NCBI GenBank assembly: GCA_024280885.1
Contig: JAJRPF010000072.1
Span: forward strand, 1-64,000
DNA from: Planctomycetota bacterium
GTDB taxonomy: Bacteria; Planctomycetota; JAJSAM01; JAJVHW01
Length of the DNA: 64,000 nt
Reading direction: 5' to 3'
Part shown: in pieces, positions 17,278-25,602 of the stretch
How the letters are laid out: the number at the start of each line of letters is the position of its first letter
Position numbering within the stretch: the first letter of the stretch is position 1
Program-made: the position numbers and the translations under genes
The notes under the pieces: model-generated
The model's input: the letters and a program-made list of their open reading frames with translations, nothing else
Told to the model about the DNA's origin: nothing
The model's database searches: none

Positions 17278-17350
17278 GGTACCCGGGCTTCGGCGCTCGA
17301 CCTGGCTCGAGCCCGCGACGTCGTTGCTGCGCCGCAGACCGGGGACCCGG
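17278..17350 (-). repeat. Solitary decayed type-2 REP unit
   Basis: From GGGTACCCGGGCTTCGGCG to GACCGGGGACCCGG this stretch aligns along its whole length with the type-2 repeat unit found beside the RAYT gene. It shares GTACCCGGGC, CCTGGC and CGTCGTTGCT.CGCCGC.GACCGGGGAC. The closing arm reads GACCCGG instead of GACGGCGG, which breaks the terminal pairing. It is the only copy without a partner unit, so it is probably an old, no longer functional insertion. Orientation is that of the 60-kb array. Confidence 0.75.
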
Positions 17351-17425
17351 AGCAACGTTGTTGCGTCGGCCGTTGATGTATCGAATGTCGCGCTCAGCCG
17401 TTCCGGGTCTCTCCGAGTCGATCGG

Positions 17426-17680
17426 CTATCCGCCCGCGCGCAGCAGCTTCGGTTCCAGCGACTCCCAGACCGCGGCCACGCCCTCGTCTGTCCCGCTGAC
17501 CTGCAACCGCACTTGCCCGACGCGCAGCGACCCGACCACGTGATCCGGCGCGGCCGACAGTATCACCGTCCAACCCTCGCCGACGAGTCGGCCGTCGCGT
17601 TCCACCCCGCCCGCCGACTCGACGTACTGCTGCATCAACCACGCGGGAATGCCCGTGATGACGCGCTCGATCTCAGCCAC
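17426..17680 (-). CDS. Small protein coupled to MoaD-like gene
   Basis: An 84-residue protein starting at GTG 17680, overlapping the stop of the MoaD-like gene by 8 bp, so the two are translated together. Contents: an N-terminal helix (IPAWLMQQYVESAGG), a central strand pair (WTVILSAAPDHVVGSLRVGQVRLQVSG with a break) and a C-terminal helix ending LLRAGG. It resembles small molybdopterin-associated proteins of unknown role (a DUF1952-like match is possible but unchecked). The terminal GG is notable beside a ubiquitin-like carrier. Function unknown; the likely context is tungsten/molybdenum cofactor or sulfur transfer for the neighbouring AOR. Confidence 0.65.
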   Translation of the reverse strand: MAEIERVITGIPAWLMQQYVESAGGVERDGRLVGEGWTVILSAAPDHVVGSLRVGQVRLQVSGTDEGVAAVWESLEPKLLRAGG

Positions 17681-17957
17681 CGCCGACCGCCGGGAAGACG
17701 TCCACCTTGTCGTCCGGGCCGATGATCGCTTCGAGACCGTCGGGGAGATAGCGCGCCTCGCGGCCGTTCACGAAGACGTGGACTGCGCGCCGCAACGTGC
17801 CGTCGTCTTCGAGCAACCACTCTCTCGCGTCGGGCCACTTCGCGACGACGTGCTGGACGAGCTGCCACGCGGTGAAGGGCGCGGTCAGGCCGACGGCGGG
17901 ATCACGCCCGCCGACGGCGTCGCGGAGGGTGGCGTAGAAGCGGATGTGCTGACTCAC
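17673..17957 (-). CDS. MoaD/ThiS-family sulfur carrier
   Basis: A 94-residue ubiquitin-like protein ending in VFPAVGGG, the Gly-Gly tail that is adenylated and thiocarboxylated in MoaD. The N-terminal FYATLRDAVGGRD and the late IIGPDDKVDVFPAV are standard MoaD strands. It delivers sulfur for the dithiolene of molybdopterin/tungstopterin. The GTG start (17957) gives a normal family length. It is the first gene of a two-gene unit with the 84-residue protein, and divergent from the sigma-factor fusion. The symbol is withheld because ThiS or tungsten-specific MoaD paralogues cannot be separated here. Confidence 0.85.
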   Translation of the reverse strand: MSQHIRFYATLRDAVGGRDPAVGLTAPFTAWQLVQHVVAKWPDAREWLLEDDGTLRRAVHVFVNGREARYLPDGLEAIIGPDDKVDVFPAVGGG

Positions 17958-18039
17958 TGCGGCGAGCGTAGCGCACGGGGAGCCGAATTCTCATGTCGTC
18001 GTGCAACGCAAGTGGGCCCGCGTGGTAAGTGTCAGTGAG

Positions 18040-21000
18040 ATGACTCTTCCTCGCGAACCGGCCACGACCCCCGAGGCGGCCCTCCGGCGTTTCCGCGACG
18101 AGGGGGAGCCGGCTGCCGCGGGGGATCTCTTCGACCTCACCGCGAAGGAACTCTTTCGCGTTGCGCTCACGCTCGCTCCGGACGCCGCTTCGGCCGAGGA
18201 CGCGCTCCAGGAGACGTACATCGCCGCACTCGAAGCAGCGGATCGGTTCGAGGACGGGCGTCCGGTCGTGCCGTGGCTGCTGGGCATCCTGCGCCGCAAG
18301 GTGTCGCGCCTTCATCGCACGGCGGCGCGGCGTCCCGATCCCGCACGCATGTTGCCGGAGCGGACGTCGTCCGACCCAGCGGACGAAGCCGAGGCCCGCG
18401 AAGACGAGACACGCGTCCACGCCGCGATCGAGAGTTTGGACGAGCCGTATCGCTCCGTCGCGCTTCTGCGTTGGCGCTACGGGATGGAGCCAGCCGAGAT
18501 CGCGCATGTGCGAGGCGAAGCCCCCGGCACGGTGCGTTCGTTGCTTCATCGCGCCGCGCGCAAGCTGGAGCCGGCGCTCGGGGTTCTTCCCGGCGTGATC
18601 GTCGCGGGGATGGGCGGCGCGGGGCTCGACCTGGTGAGGGCGTGCGTCGTCTCTGCTGCTCGGGACCTGTGTCCCGGACCGATGGCAACCAGTGCGACCG
18701 CCGGTGCGGCGGCCGCCGGAGCCGGAGCCGGGGCGGCGTCGCTTCTCACGGGAGGTCTGTTCATGGGCAACGCAGTGAAGTTCGCAGCGGTGGCGGCTCT
18801 CGTTCTGGTCGCGGGAGGCGTGGCGCTGATGTCGAGCGACCGAGCCCGCGATGGGGCCCGCGACGTCGGGACCGCGGAGATGGACGCGTCGGTCGAAGCG
18901 GACGACGCCGTCGGGCGTCGGCATGTCGGTAGGGCGACGGAGGCCGAGTCGGAGCGGCACACCGGTTCCGAGAGCGTGCTGCCGCCGCCGGTGGATCTCG
19001 ACGCCTGCGATCGTGATCTCGATGTGCATGGCGTCGTCGTCACGGTCGACGGCGAGCCCGTCGCCGGAGCGTCGATCGAGTTGACCGCGTACCCGTGGCG
19101 ACGCACGAGCTTCCTGAACATGGAGGGGTATCGCCAGTCGGAACCCGTAGCGACGCGTCTGTCGGCCGAGGATGGGACGTTCGCCGTGCGACTGCGACGC
19201 GGCGCGCTCGTCAGCGTGGAGATCACCGCCGAGGGACTCTCGCCCGTCTCGGTCACGGACGTTCAAGCGGGAGAGCGGTTGCGTGTGGAGATGCGGCCTC
19301 TTGCCGAGGGCGCGGTCGAACTTGCGATCAAGGTCGTGGACGCCGGCGGAAGCGTGGTGTCGGCCGCTGAAATTCGCGTCTTCACTGTGCGAGGAAGCGT
19401 TGCGTCCATCGATCGTGAAGGCGTGACCGACAACGATGGCGTCGCGATCTTCCCGGGGCTCCCGGCGAACGTCGGCGTGCAGTTGGACGTGGACGCCGCG
19501 GGTCACGGCTCTCCGTCGTGGATCCCGTGCCGGCTCGGTGATGCGGGTAAGCAGCATGTCGATGTCGAGCTTCCGCGCGGTCGCACGTTGCGCGGCGTGA
19601 TCACGAACGGGGCGACCGGAAAGCCGATCGTTGGGGCGAAGATCGGGATGAACTGGGTGCAGAGAAAGGCCGTCTTCTCGGGGGCTGACGGCGTCTACGA
19701 GCTGCCGGGCTGGACCGGCAAGGGCGCGAGCGACATCGCCGTTACCGCCGAGGGCTTCGGGCGGCAGAAGCTCGAGGTCGGAGAGAGTGAGACGCTCGAC
19801 GTCGCGCTCCATCCGGGCGACAGCGTGAAAGGGCGGCTGGTCGATGGCGCAGGAGTACCTATCGGCGGCGCGATCGTCGGAGCCGTGGGCAGCGACTACT
19901 CGCGGCCAGGCGCACAGACGACGTCATTCGGTCACACGCGCAGCGATCCGGACGGGACCTTCCTGATCACGAGCTTGCGCCGTGACCTGCCGCACGCGCT
20001 CATCGTGACGGCTCCCGGATACGGTCGCACACTCTATGACTTCGATCCGTTTCCGGGCGCGCCGGGAACGATCGACCTGGGTGATGTCCGCGTGCATGCC
20101 GCGCGCGCAATCGAGGGCGTCGTCGAGGACGCGGACGGTCGTCCCGTGCCACGCATGCAGGTCGTCTTGAACGGCGCGAATTCGGATCGCGCGCGCCTGC
20201 GTCCGGGACAGCCCGCGCTCACGTTCTTCTACGGCAACTCGGAAGAGCGACGGACGGATGATCGTGGTCGGTTTCGGTTCCCGGATCTCGCCGATGGCGA
20301 GTACGTGGTCAAGGCTCGTCCCGACGGGCAACCCGCGCGCGGGACGCTGGTCAGCCTCCAGGGGGCGGACCTCCTCGACGTGCGCGTTCGCCTGACCGCC
20401 GGGCACAAGATCCGTGTGCGCGTCGAAGGGCCCGACGGCGAGCCGCTCGTCGGGATCTACGTCGCTCCGATCACTGGTGGCGGGAACGCACGCACGGACG
20501 ACGCGGGGGTTGCGATGCTGACTGTCGAACGCGGACAGCCGGTCCAGATTCTGGTCTTCACGATGGGCGAGGTCGATCCCGGATGGGTGAGCCCCGGTCC
20601 GGAACTCGTGCGCGCGGATCAAGATGAGGTCACGTTCACCTTCGAGCGCGGTCAGTTCCTCAAGGTGCGCGTTCTGGATCCCGCAGGTGATCCTGCGGTC
20701 GGAGTCCAGGTGGAGGTGCGCCGCAACGGCCAGGCCATGCGATCTGGGACGACGGACGACGAAGGCCGCGTGGCCATTCACGTTCCTGGCTCGGCTACCG
20801 TCGATCTGACGGTCCGTCCGGACAAACAGGTCAACGTGGGACGTAGGATCAGTTTCGAAGCTCTGGAGTTCACCGGCGAGGCGCGTGGAGTTCAGCCCGG
20901 GGGCGAGGGCGAGACGGTCATTCGTTGCACGGCTGTCGTGCTGGATCGTACGTTGCCGGTGCGTGTGGTTGGTCCGGACGGTGAGCCTGCGGTGGGGGTG

Positions 21001-21465
21001 ACGGTCTTCGTGGTGCACCCGCCGATGCCGAGTGTGACGCCACAGCTCACTGACGCGGACGGACGCGTGACCCTGGCGAAACTGCCCGCGCGCAAGCTCT
21101 CGATCATGGCGATGCTCGCGAGTAGCGCGCTTCCGGAGGGGTGGATGGCGCCCTCGGCCGCGATCGTCACGCCCGACGGAGAGGAACTCGTCCTGGCCTT
21201 CCGGCGCGGGACGTTCGTCACCGGGATCGTCACGCTGCCCGATGGCAAGCCAGCGAAGAACTGCATGGTCCAGGCGCGCCGCGGCGAGGCGCACCTCGGT
21301 GCGGCTCAGACCGACGCGGACGGTCGCTTTCGATTAGTCGTCGCCGCCGACGAGGAGCCCTTCACCGTGCGAGCGTCGTCCATCTCAAGTGACGGAAAAC
21401 TCGTGCAAGCGGAACTCTCGAATGCGTCCCCCGGTGACGACATCGTGCTCCGTCTGAAGCGGTGA
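18040..21465 (+). CDS. ECF sigma factor fused through a membrane helix to a large regulatory-like repeat region
   Basis: A single 1141-residue frame. The N-terminus has ECF sigma region 2 (LFRVALTLAPDAASAEDALQ...WLLGILRRKVSRLHR) and region 4 (IESLDEPYRSVALLRWRYGM...GTVRSLLHRAARKLE), within about residues 20-175. An Ala/Gly-rich linker is followed by one hydrophobic segment (bases about 18775-18834, VKFAAVAALVLVAGGVALM). The remaining 850 residues are a chain of beta domains of the carboxypeptidase-regulatory/CnaB type, each with a DADGR..., DPDGTF... or DDEGRVAI turn. The predicted topology is cytoplasmic sigma and external sensor or adhesion domains. The start is uncertain; ATG 18040 is the first ATG before region 2, and GTG 18001 is also open. 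No anti-sigma gene is adjacent. Confidence 0.85.
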   Translation: MTLPREPATTPEAALRRFRDEGEPAAAGDLFDLTAKELFRVALTLAPDAASAEDALQETYIAALEAADRFEDGRPVVPWLLGILRRKVSRLHRTAARRPDPARMLPERTSSDPADEAEAREDETRVHAAIESLDEPYRSVALLRWRYGMEPAEIAHVRGEAPGTVRSLLHRAARKLEPALGVLPGVIVAGMGGAGLDLVRACVVSAARDLCPGPMATSATAGAAAAGAGAGAASLLTGGLFMGNAVKFAAVAALVLVAGGVALMSSDRARDGARDVGTAEMDASVEADDAVGRRHVGRATEAESERHTGSESVLPPPVDLDACDRDLDVHGVVVTVDGEPVAGASIELTAYPWRRTSFLNMEGYRQSEPVATRLSAEDGTFAVRLRRGALVSVEITAEGLSPVSVTDVQAGERLRVEMRPLAEGAVELAIKVVDAGGSVVSAAEIRVFTVRGSVASIDREGVTDNDGVAIFPGLPANVGVQLDVDAAGHGSPSWIPCRLGDAGKQHVDVELPRGRTLRGVITNGATGKPIVGAKIGMNWVQRKAVFSGADGVYELPGWTGKGASDIAVTAEGFGRQKLEVGESETLDVALHPGDSVKGRLVDGAGVPIGGAIVGAVGSDYSRPGAQTTSFGHTRSDPDGTFLITSLRRDLPHALIVTAPGYGRTLYDFDPFPGAPGTIDLGDVRVHAARAIEGVVEDADGRPVPRMQVVLNGANSDRARLRPGQPALTFFYGNSEERRTDDRGRFRFPDLADGEYVVKARPDGQPARGTLVSLQGADLLDVRVRLTAGHKIRVRVEGPDGEPLVGIYVAPITGGGNARTDDAGVAMLTVERGQPVQILVFTMGEVDPGWVSPGPELVRADQDEVTFTFERGQFLKVRVLDPAGDPAVGVQVEVRRNGQAMRSGTTDDEGRVAIHVPGSATVDLTVRPDKQVNVGRRISFEALEFTGEARGVQPGGEGETVIRCTAVVLDRTLPVRVVGPDGEPAVGVTVFVVHPPMPSVTPQLTDADGRVTLAKLPARKLSIMAMLASSALPEGWMAPSAAIVTPDGEELVLAFRRGTFVTGIVTLPDGKPAKNCMVQARRGEAHLGAAQTDADGRFRLVVAADEEPFTVRASSISSDGKLVQAELSNASPGDDIVLRLKR

Positions 21466-21593
21466 CCGCGGCGTCGTAGTTGACCGGCTGTCCGGGATCC
21501 ACGACTCGGTCAGCTCGTGCACTCCGAAGTTGCAGGCGCGTGACTTCCGCCCGTCGTTCCGAGTTCTTCGGATGCCTCGTCTGAGCGTTCGAT

Positions 21594-22169
21594 CTACACG
21601 TCGGCATCGTTCACGGCGTCGTGCCAGTGTGCGTAGCAGACACCCCGGTAGAGCTCGTCGCCGCCGACCTCGACCGCCGGGCCGCCGGTGACGGGGCGGC
21701 CGTTCACGAGCTTGAGATTGAAGACCGCCTTCGCGTTGCATTCGGCGCAGGTCGTCTTGATCTCCTCGATCGAGTCGGCGACCTCAAGCAGGCGTCGACT
21801 GCCTTCGAAGAGGCGGCCCCGGAAGTCCGCGCGTAACCCGTAGGCGATCACCGCCACGTCGGCCGTGCGCGTCAGCTCGCGGAGTTGATCGACGACGAAT
21901 TCGGTGAGGAACTGCGCCTCGTCCACGAGTACGCAGTCCACCCCTGTGAAGGCCTCTGCGGACAGCGTTGTAGCCGCGTCCAAGGTGATGTCCGCCGTGC
22001 GTTCGAGCCCGGCGCGGGAGACGACCTCGCGGACGCCGTAGCGCGTGTCGAGTGTCGGTTTCAGCACCCGCACGTGCTTGCCCTGGCGCTCGTACTGATG
22101 GGCGACGGCGAGGAGGTTCAGCGTCTTTGCGCTACTGACGGCGCCGTAGCGGAAGTAGAGCTTCTGCAT
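21594..22169 (-). CDS. tdk: Thymidine kinase
   Basis: A 191-residue TK1-type thymidine kinase for thymidine salvage. It has the N-terminal LYFRYGAVSSAKTLNLL, Walker B-like CVLVDEAQFL and the lasso region with zinc cysteines (TTCAECNAKAVF and RGVCYAHW). In the P-loop the usual Gly-Lys is Ala-Lys (SSAKT); Lys and Thr are kept, and variants at this position occur in other TK1 proteins. The ATG at 22169 overlaps the reading region upstream of the divergent lipoprotein gene. It is convergent with the sigma fusion, with 128 bp between them in which I see no gene. Confidence 0.93.
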   Translation of the reverse strand: MQKLYFRYGAVSSAKTLNLLAVAHQYERQGKHVRVLKPTLDTRYGVREVVSRAGLERTADITLDAATTLSAEAFTGVDCVLVDEAQFLTEFVVDQLRELTRTADVAVIAYGLRADFRGRLFEGSRRLLEVADSIEEIKTTCAECNAKAVFNLKLVNGRPVTGGPAVEVGGDELYRGVCYAHWHDAVNDADV

Positions 22170-22239
22170 GTTGGTTCTCTATCGTGGTGGCTCGTACGTC
22201 AGATCGGCGACGAACTCGGCCGGAACGAGGAGGCGGCGC

Positions 22240-22785
22240 ATGCGCATCTTGATTGGTATCGTACTGGCCGCGCTGGCGATCGCCGTCACAGGCTGTTCGA
22301 CATATCGTCAGGACTATACCTACGACCCCGCCATGCGGGTCTCGGGCGACGCGCCGCCGCGCATGTTCTCGACGGTCGTTGGCGTGCTGCGCGGCGACGA
22401 TGAGTATCCCCCCGGCGTCGAGGTGCGCGTCCGTCTCGAGGCGGGCGACGAGGGGGGGCAGGTGCTGCGCGACGACCTCCAACTCGTCACGTCGGATCTC
22501 GTCCAACTCGAACTCGTGCGGGTCGAGCCTGCGGGCGGCATGCTCGTCCCTGTGAACGGCGCCGGAACCTGGCGGCTGATCTTCGCGTTCCCGGCGGATC
22601 ACGACCTCGGCAGTCTCGATCTGTCGGGGCTCGAATTCAGCTGGGGCTTCCGGGTGGGGGACTCGACACAGCGCGCGTCCGACACGTTCCGCAAGCTACG
22701 AGATCCCTATTGGGGCGCTCCCTACCCGTACTACTGGAATTCGGTGTACGGGTATCACGGCCCCTGGGGCTATGGCCACTGGTAG
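22240..22785 (+). CDS. Putative lipoprotein
   Basis: A 181-residue protein with a lipoprotein signal: MRILIGIVLAALAIAVTGCS, lipobox AVTGC, giving a mature N-terminal Cys. The mature domain is beta-rich (about residues 45-140, VEVRVRLEAGDEGG, LELVRVEPAGGML). The C-terminus is rich in Tyr/Trp/Pro/Gly (PYWGAPYPYYWNSVYG, HGPWGYGHW), often seen in surface-exposed low-complexity tails. GAGGAGGCGG just upstream fixes the ATG at 22240. The next gene starts 10 bp after the stop, so the pair is probably co-transcribed. Function unknown. Confidence 0.8.
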   Translation: MRILIGIVLAALAIAVTGCSTYRQDYTYDPAMRVSGDAPPRMFSTVVGVLRGDDEYPPGVEVRVRLEAGDEGGQVLRDDLQLVTSDLVQLELVRVEPAGGMLVPVNGAGTWRLIFAFPADHDLGSLDLSGLEFSWGFRVGDSTQRASDTFRKLRDPYWGAPYPYYWNSVYGYHGPWGYGHW

Positions 22786-22794
22786 CGTCACTCC

Positions 22795-23187
22795 ATGCGC
22801 ATCTTCTGCTCGTTCGTGCTCGTCGCTGAGGCACTGGGGACTCTCGTCATTTGGGCTCTCCTGTGGCGCGACCCGACCCTCGGCGCGTGGTTCTTGCCTC
22901 CGGACGTCGCACCCGAGTTGATCTGGACGTTCGTCGGCGCGGACATGCTCACGTTCGTCGCATTGCCCCTGGCCGCCGGTCACGGCGTGTTTCATGGGTG
23001 CCGCTGGGCCGGGCCCGCGCTGTGGTTGCACGCCGGCGGCGTCCTCTATGCGGCCGTCCTCGCGATCTCGCTGACTGTCGCCACCGGTGCTGGGCTTGCG
23101 TGTACTCTTCTGAGCGTTCCCGTGGCCGCGCTCGCGGTGTGGTTCGCCGTGTGGGCGTCGCGATCGTGGCCCCACGCAACGGAATGA
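22795..23187 (+). CDS. Small integral membrane protein, unknown function
   Basis: A 130-residue, four-helix membrane protein. Hydrophobic segments lie at about residues 4-24 (FCSFVLVAEALGTLVIWALL), 42-62, 74-94 and 98-120. Charged residues are few and mainly in loops (RDPTLG, HGCRW, RSWPHATE). It starts 10 bp after the lipoprotein gene. I do not recognise the family. Cysteine and histidine in the second loop (HGVFHGCRW) are the only candidates for a site. Confidence 0.65.
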   Translation: MRIFCSFVLVAEALGTLVIWALLWRDPTLGAWFLPPDVAPELIWTFVGADMLTFVALPLAAGHGVFHGCRWAGPALWLHAGGVLYAAVLAISLTVATGAGLACTLLSVPVAALAVWFAVWASRSWPHATE

Positions 23188-23272
23188 GCACAACCCTGCC
23201 ATCGCTTGAGCTGTTCTCTGATGCGATCGTCCTGCTTGCGCGCACTCTGACTCCCCGAGAGGATCCGACCCG

Positions 23273-25132
23273 ATGAACGCCCGTTCTCTGATGCACAGCA
23301 CCCTGGCTCGCGGCGGCGCAGCCTTGGTGCTGGCCGCGGTCGCCGTGCTTGTTCCGCTCGTGACGACGACCGTCGTCGCGCAGCCCGAGCGTGACACTGC
23401 GGCGCCGGTCCGCGAGGCGCCACGGGTGCTCGATGCGCGGACTCTCGGCGTCGGGCGCCTGGTGCCGGACTTCGCCTACACCGACATCGATGGCAAGCCG
23501 GGGCGCCTCTCCGATCATCGCGGCCGTGCCGTCGTCGTGCTCTCGCGCGGCGTCACGTGTCCGCTCTCGAAGAAGTACGGACCGTCCGTTGCCCGGCTCG
23601 CGAAGGAGTGGGGAGCGAAGCAGGACGTCGACTTCATCGTTCTCGGCGTCGCCGAGCAGGACTCGCTCGACGATCTGCGCGCCGATCGCGAGCGAACGGG
23701 CATCGCGGCGCGCTGGGTGCACGATCCAGAGGGCCAGCTCCGGGCGACGCTCGGTGTCCGCTCGACCACCGAGGTGTTCGTGATCGATGGCGCGCGGACA
23801 CTCGTGTTCCGGGGTGCGATCGACGATCGCTTCGGGCTCGGCTACGCGCGCGACGAGGCCCGTGAGACCTACGTTGTGGACGCGCTCACAGCAACACTCG
23901 CGCGCCATCGCCCTGTCGTCGAGGCGACGTCCGCGCCGGGTTGCGCGATCGAGTCCGGAGCGGCGCCGGACGCCAAGTCCACGTCCGGCGTCGCTCCGAC
24001 GTATCACGCTGACGTGGCACGCATTCTCGATCGGAATTGCGTCGAGTGCCACCGCGAGAGTGGATCGGCGCCCTTCGGTCTCACGTCGTACAAGCTTGCC
24101 AAGGGCAATCGCGCGATGATCCGTCTGATGGTCGAGCGACGTCTGATGCCGCCCTGGTTCGCCAACGCAGAGCACTCTCTCGCGATGGGCAACGACCGCA
24201 GCCTCTCGGGTACCGACCGCGCTACGTTGCTCGCCTGGGTGGATGCCAAGTGTCCCCTCGGCGACGAGGCCGACGCCCCGCTTCCCGAAGCACGCGCGAA
24301 GGGCTGGGTCATCGGCGAACCAGACGCCGTCTTGCAGACCACCGCGGCGGTCGAGGTCCCGGCCGAGGGCGTCCTCCCTTACCAGTACGACATCGTCGAG
24401 ACCGAGTTTCCGGAAGACCGCTGGATTGCGGCGTTCGAGGTCCGTCCAACCTCACCGCAGGTCGTCCATCACATTCTCGTGTTCGCGCACTATCCGGCCG
24501 GGCATCCCCGGGCAGCGGACCAGCCTCAGGCGCGAAATGGCCTCGGGGGCTACTTCGCGGCGATGGTGCCGGGGCAGAACTTCCTCGTCTTCCCCGAGGG
24601 CACGGGACGTTTCCTGCCGAAGGGGACGCGACTGCGGTTCCAGGTCCACTACACGCCGAATGGCTCAGCGACTACCGATCGACCCGAATTGGGTCTGATC
24701 TTCACGGACGGACCTCCGAAGGCGGAGGTGGCCTCGCAGGGCATCTTTAACGCACGCTTTCGTATCCCGCCCGGCGCGAAGGAGTTCCCGGTCACGGGTA
24801 AGTACCGCTTCGACAAGCCGGGACGGGTGCTCTCGTTCACGCCTCATATGCATCTGCGGGGCGCAGCGTTCCGCTACGAGATGAAGCTGCCTGACGGCGA
24901 GTGGACGACGATCCTCGACGTCCCACGCTACGACTTCAACTGGCAGCTCAACTACCGACTGCGCGAGCCGTTGGATGTGCCTGCTGGCACCATGTTCCGT
25001 GCTACGGGGACGTTCGACAACAGCGACGGCAACCCCGCCAATCCAGATCCGAAGAAGACGGTCCGCTTCGGCGAGCAGACGTCCGACGAGATGATGATCG
25101 GCTACTTCGAGTGGATACCCGCGGGCGATTGA
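23273..25132 (+). CDS. Exported redoxin / cytochrome c / copper-monooxygenase-like fusion
   Basis: A 619-residue exported protein with an N-terminal hydrophobic signal segment (about residues 12-36). Residues about 55-200 are an AhpC/TSA-like thioredoxin fold (GRLVPDFAYTDIDGKPG, SRGVTCPLSKKYGP with one Cys). Next is a haem c-binding motif, CVECH (about residue 258), with a later MPPW as possible Met ligand. The C-terminal 270 residues resemble the two beta domains of copper type II ascorbate-dependent monooxygenases (PHM/DBH-like), with VVHHILVF and FTPHMHLRG as copper-type histidines. The order is typical of planctomycete and acidobacterial proteins of unknown substrate. A periplasmic electron-transfer oxygenase role is inference. 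Confidence 0.8.
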   Translation: MNARSLMHSTLARGGAALVLAAVAVLVPLVTTTVVAQPERDTAAPVREAPRVLDARTLGVGRLVPDFAYTDIDGKPGRLSDHRGRAVVVLSRGVTCPLSKKYGPSVARLAKEWGAKQDVDFIVLGVAEQDSLDDLRADRERTGIAARWVHDPEGQLRATLGVRSTTEVFVIDGARTLVFRGAIDDRFGLGYARDEARETYVVDALTATLARHRPVVEATSAPGCAIESGAAPDAKSTSGVAPTYHADVARILDRNCVECHRESGSAPFGLTSYKLAKGNRAMIRLMVERRLMPPWFANAEHSLAMGNDRSLSGTDRATLLAWVDAKCPLGDEADAPLPEARAKGWVIGEPDAVLQTTAAVEVPAEGVLPYQYDIVETEFPEDRWIAAFEVRPTSPQVVHHILVFAHYPAGHPRAADQPQARNGLGGYFAAMVPGQNFLVFPEGTGRFLPKGTRLRFQVHYTPNGSATTDRPELGLIFTDGPPKAEVASQGIFNARFRIPPGAKEFPVTGKYRFDKPGRVLSFTPHMHLRGAAFRYEMKLPDGEWTTILDVPRYDFNWQLNYRLREPLDVPAGTMFRATGTFDNSDGNPANPDPKKTVRFGEQTSDEMMIGYFEWIPAGD

Positions 25133-25200
25133 CGGGGTTCATTCTGTAGGATTACAAGCGCTGATCTCGTGACGAGGTCAGACTTCCGCGGAGGTGCTCT

Positions 25201-25575
25201 GTGCGCAACAAGATCGGTCTGCTCTTGGTGGTGGGCTTGCTCGCCGTCTTCGCGTGGGTGGCGTTCAAGAGCGGCATCCGCGTCTCGGTCGAGAACGTTG
25301 GCGAGGGGACCCTGACCGACGTCATCGTCAAGGTTGCGGGCAGCGAGCACGCGATGGACGACGTGGAACCCGGCGCCACCATGTTGGTCAAGGTTGTCCC
25401 CGTCGGCACCACAAAGCGTGTCGAGGTCACGTGGAAGGACGCCAAGGGGCGTGAGTGCTACGGCAAGCACGAGGTCTCATTCGAAGACAGCGGCTACAAC
25501 GGCACCATCTCCTTCACCATCGACGGCGCGACCGTCAAGTCCGCGAACAACAACCTCGACACCGGCTTCTTTTGA
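25201..25575 (+). CDS. Membrane-anchored small beta-domain protein
   Basis: A 124-residue protein with GTG start, fixed by GGAGGT ending 6 bases upstream. One N-terminal transmembrane helix (KIGLLLVVGLLAVFAWVAF) is followed by a short beta-rich outer domain (IRVSVENVGEGTLTDVIVKVAG...). Such Ig-like domains usually bind partners or stabilise membrane complexes. It ends NNNLDTGFF. It lies 68 bp downstream of the redoxin/cytochrome fusion and converges on the RND operon. No family recognised. Confidence 0.65.
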   Translation: MRNKIGLLLVVGLLAVFAWVAFKSGIRVSVENVGEGTLTDVIVKVAGSEHAMDDVEPGATMLVKVVPVGTTKRVEVTWKDAKGRECYGKHEVSFEDSGYNGTISFTIDGATVKSANNNLDTGFF

Positions 25576-25602
25576 TCCGGGCGTCGCTTGATCTCGGCGT
25601 TG

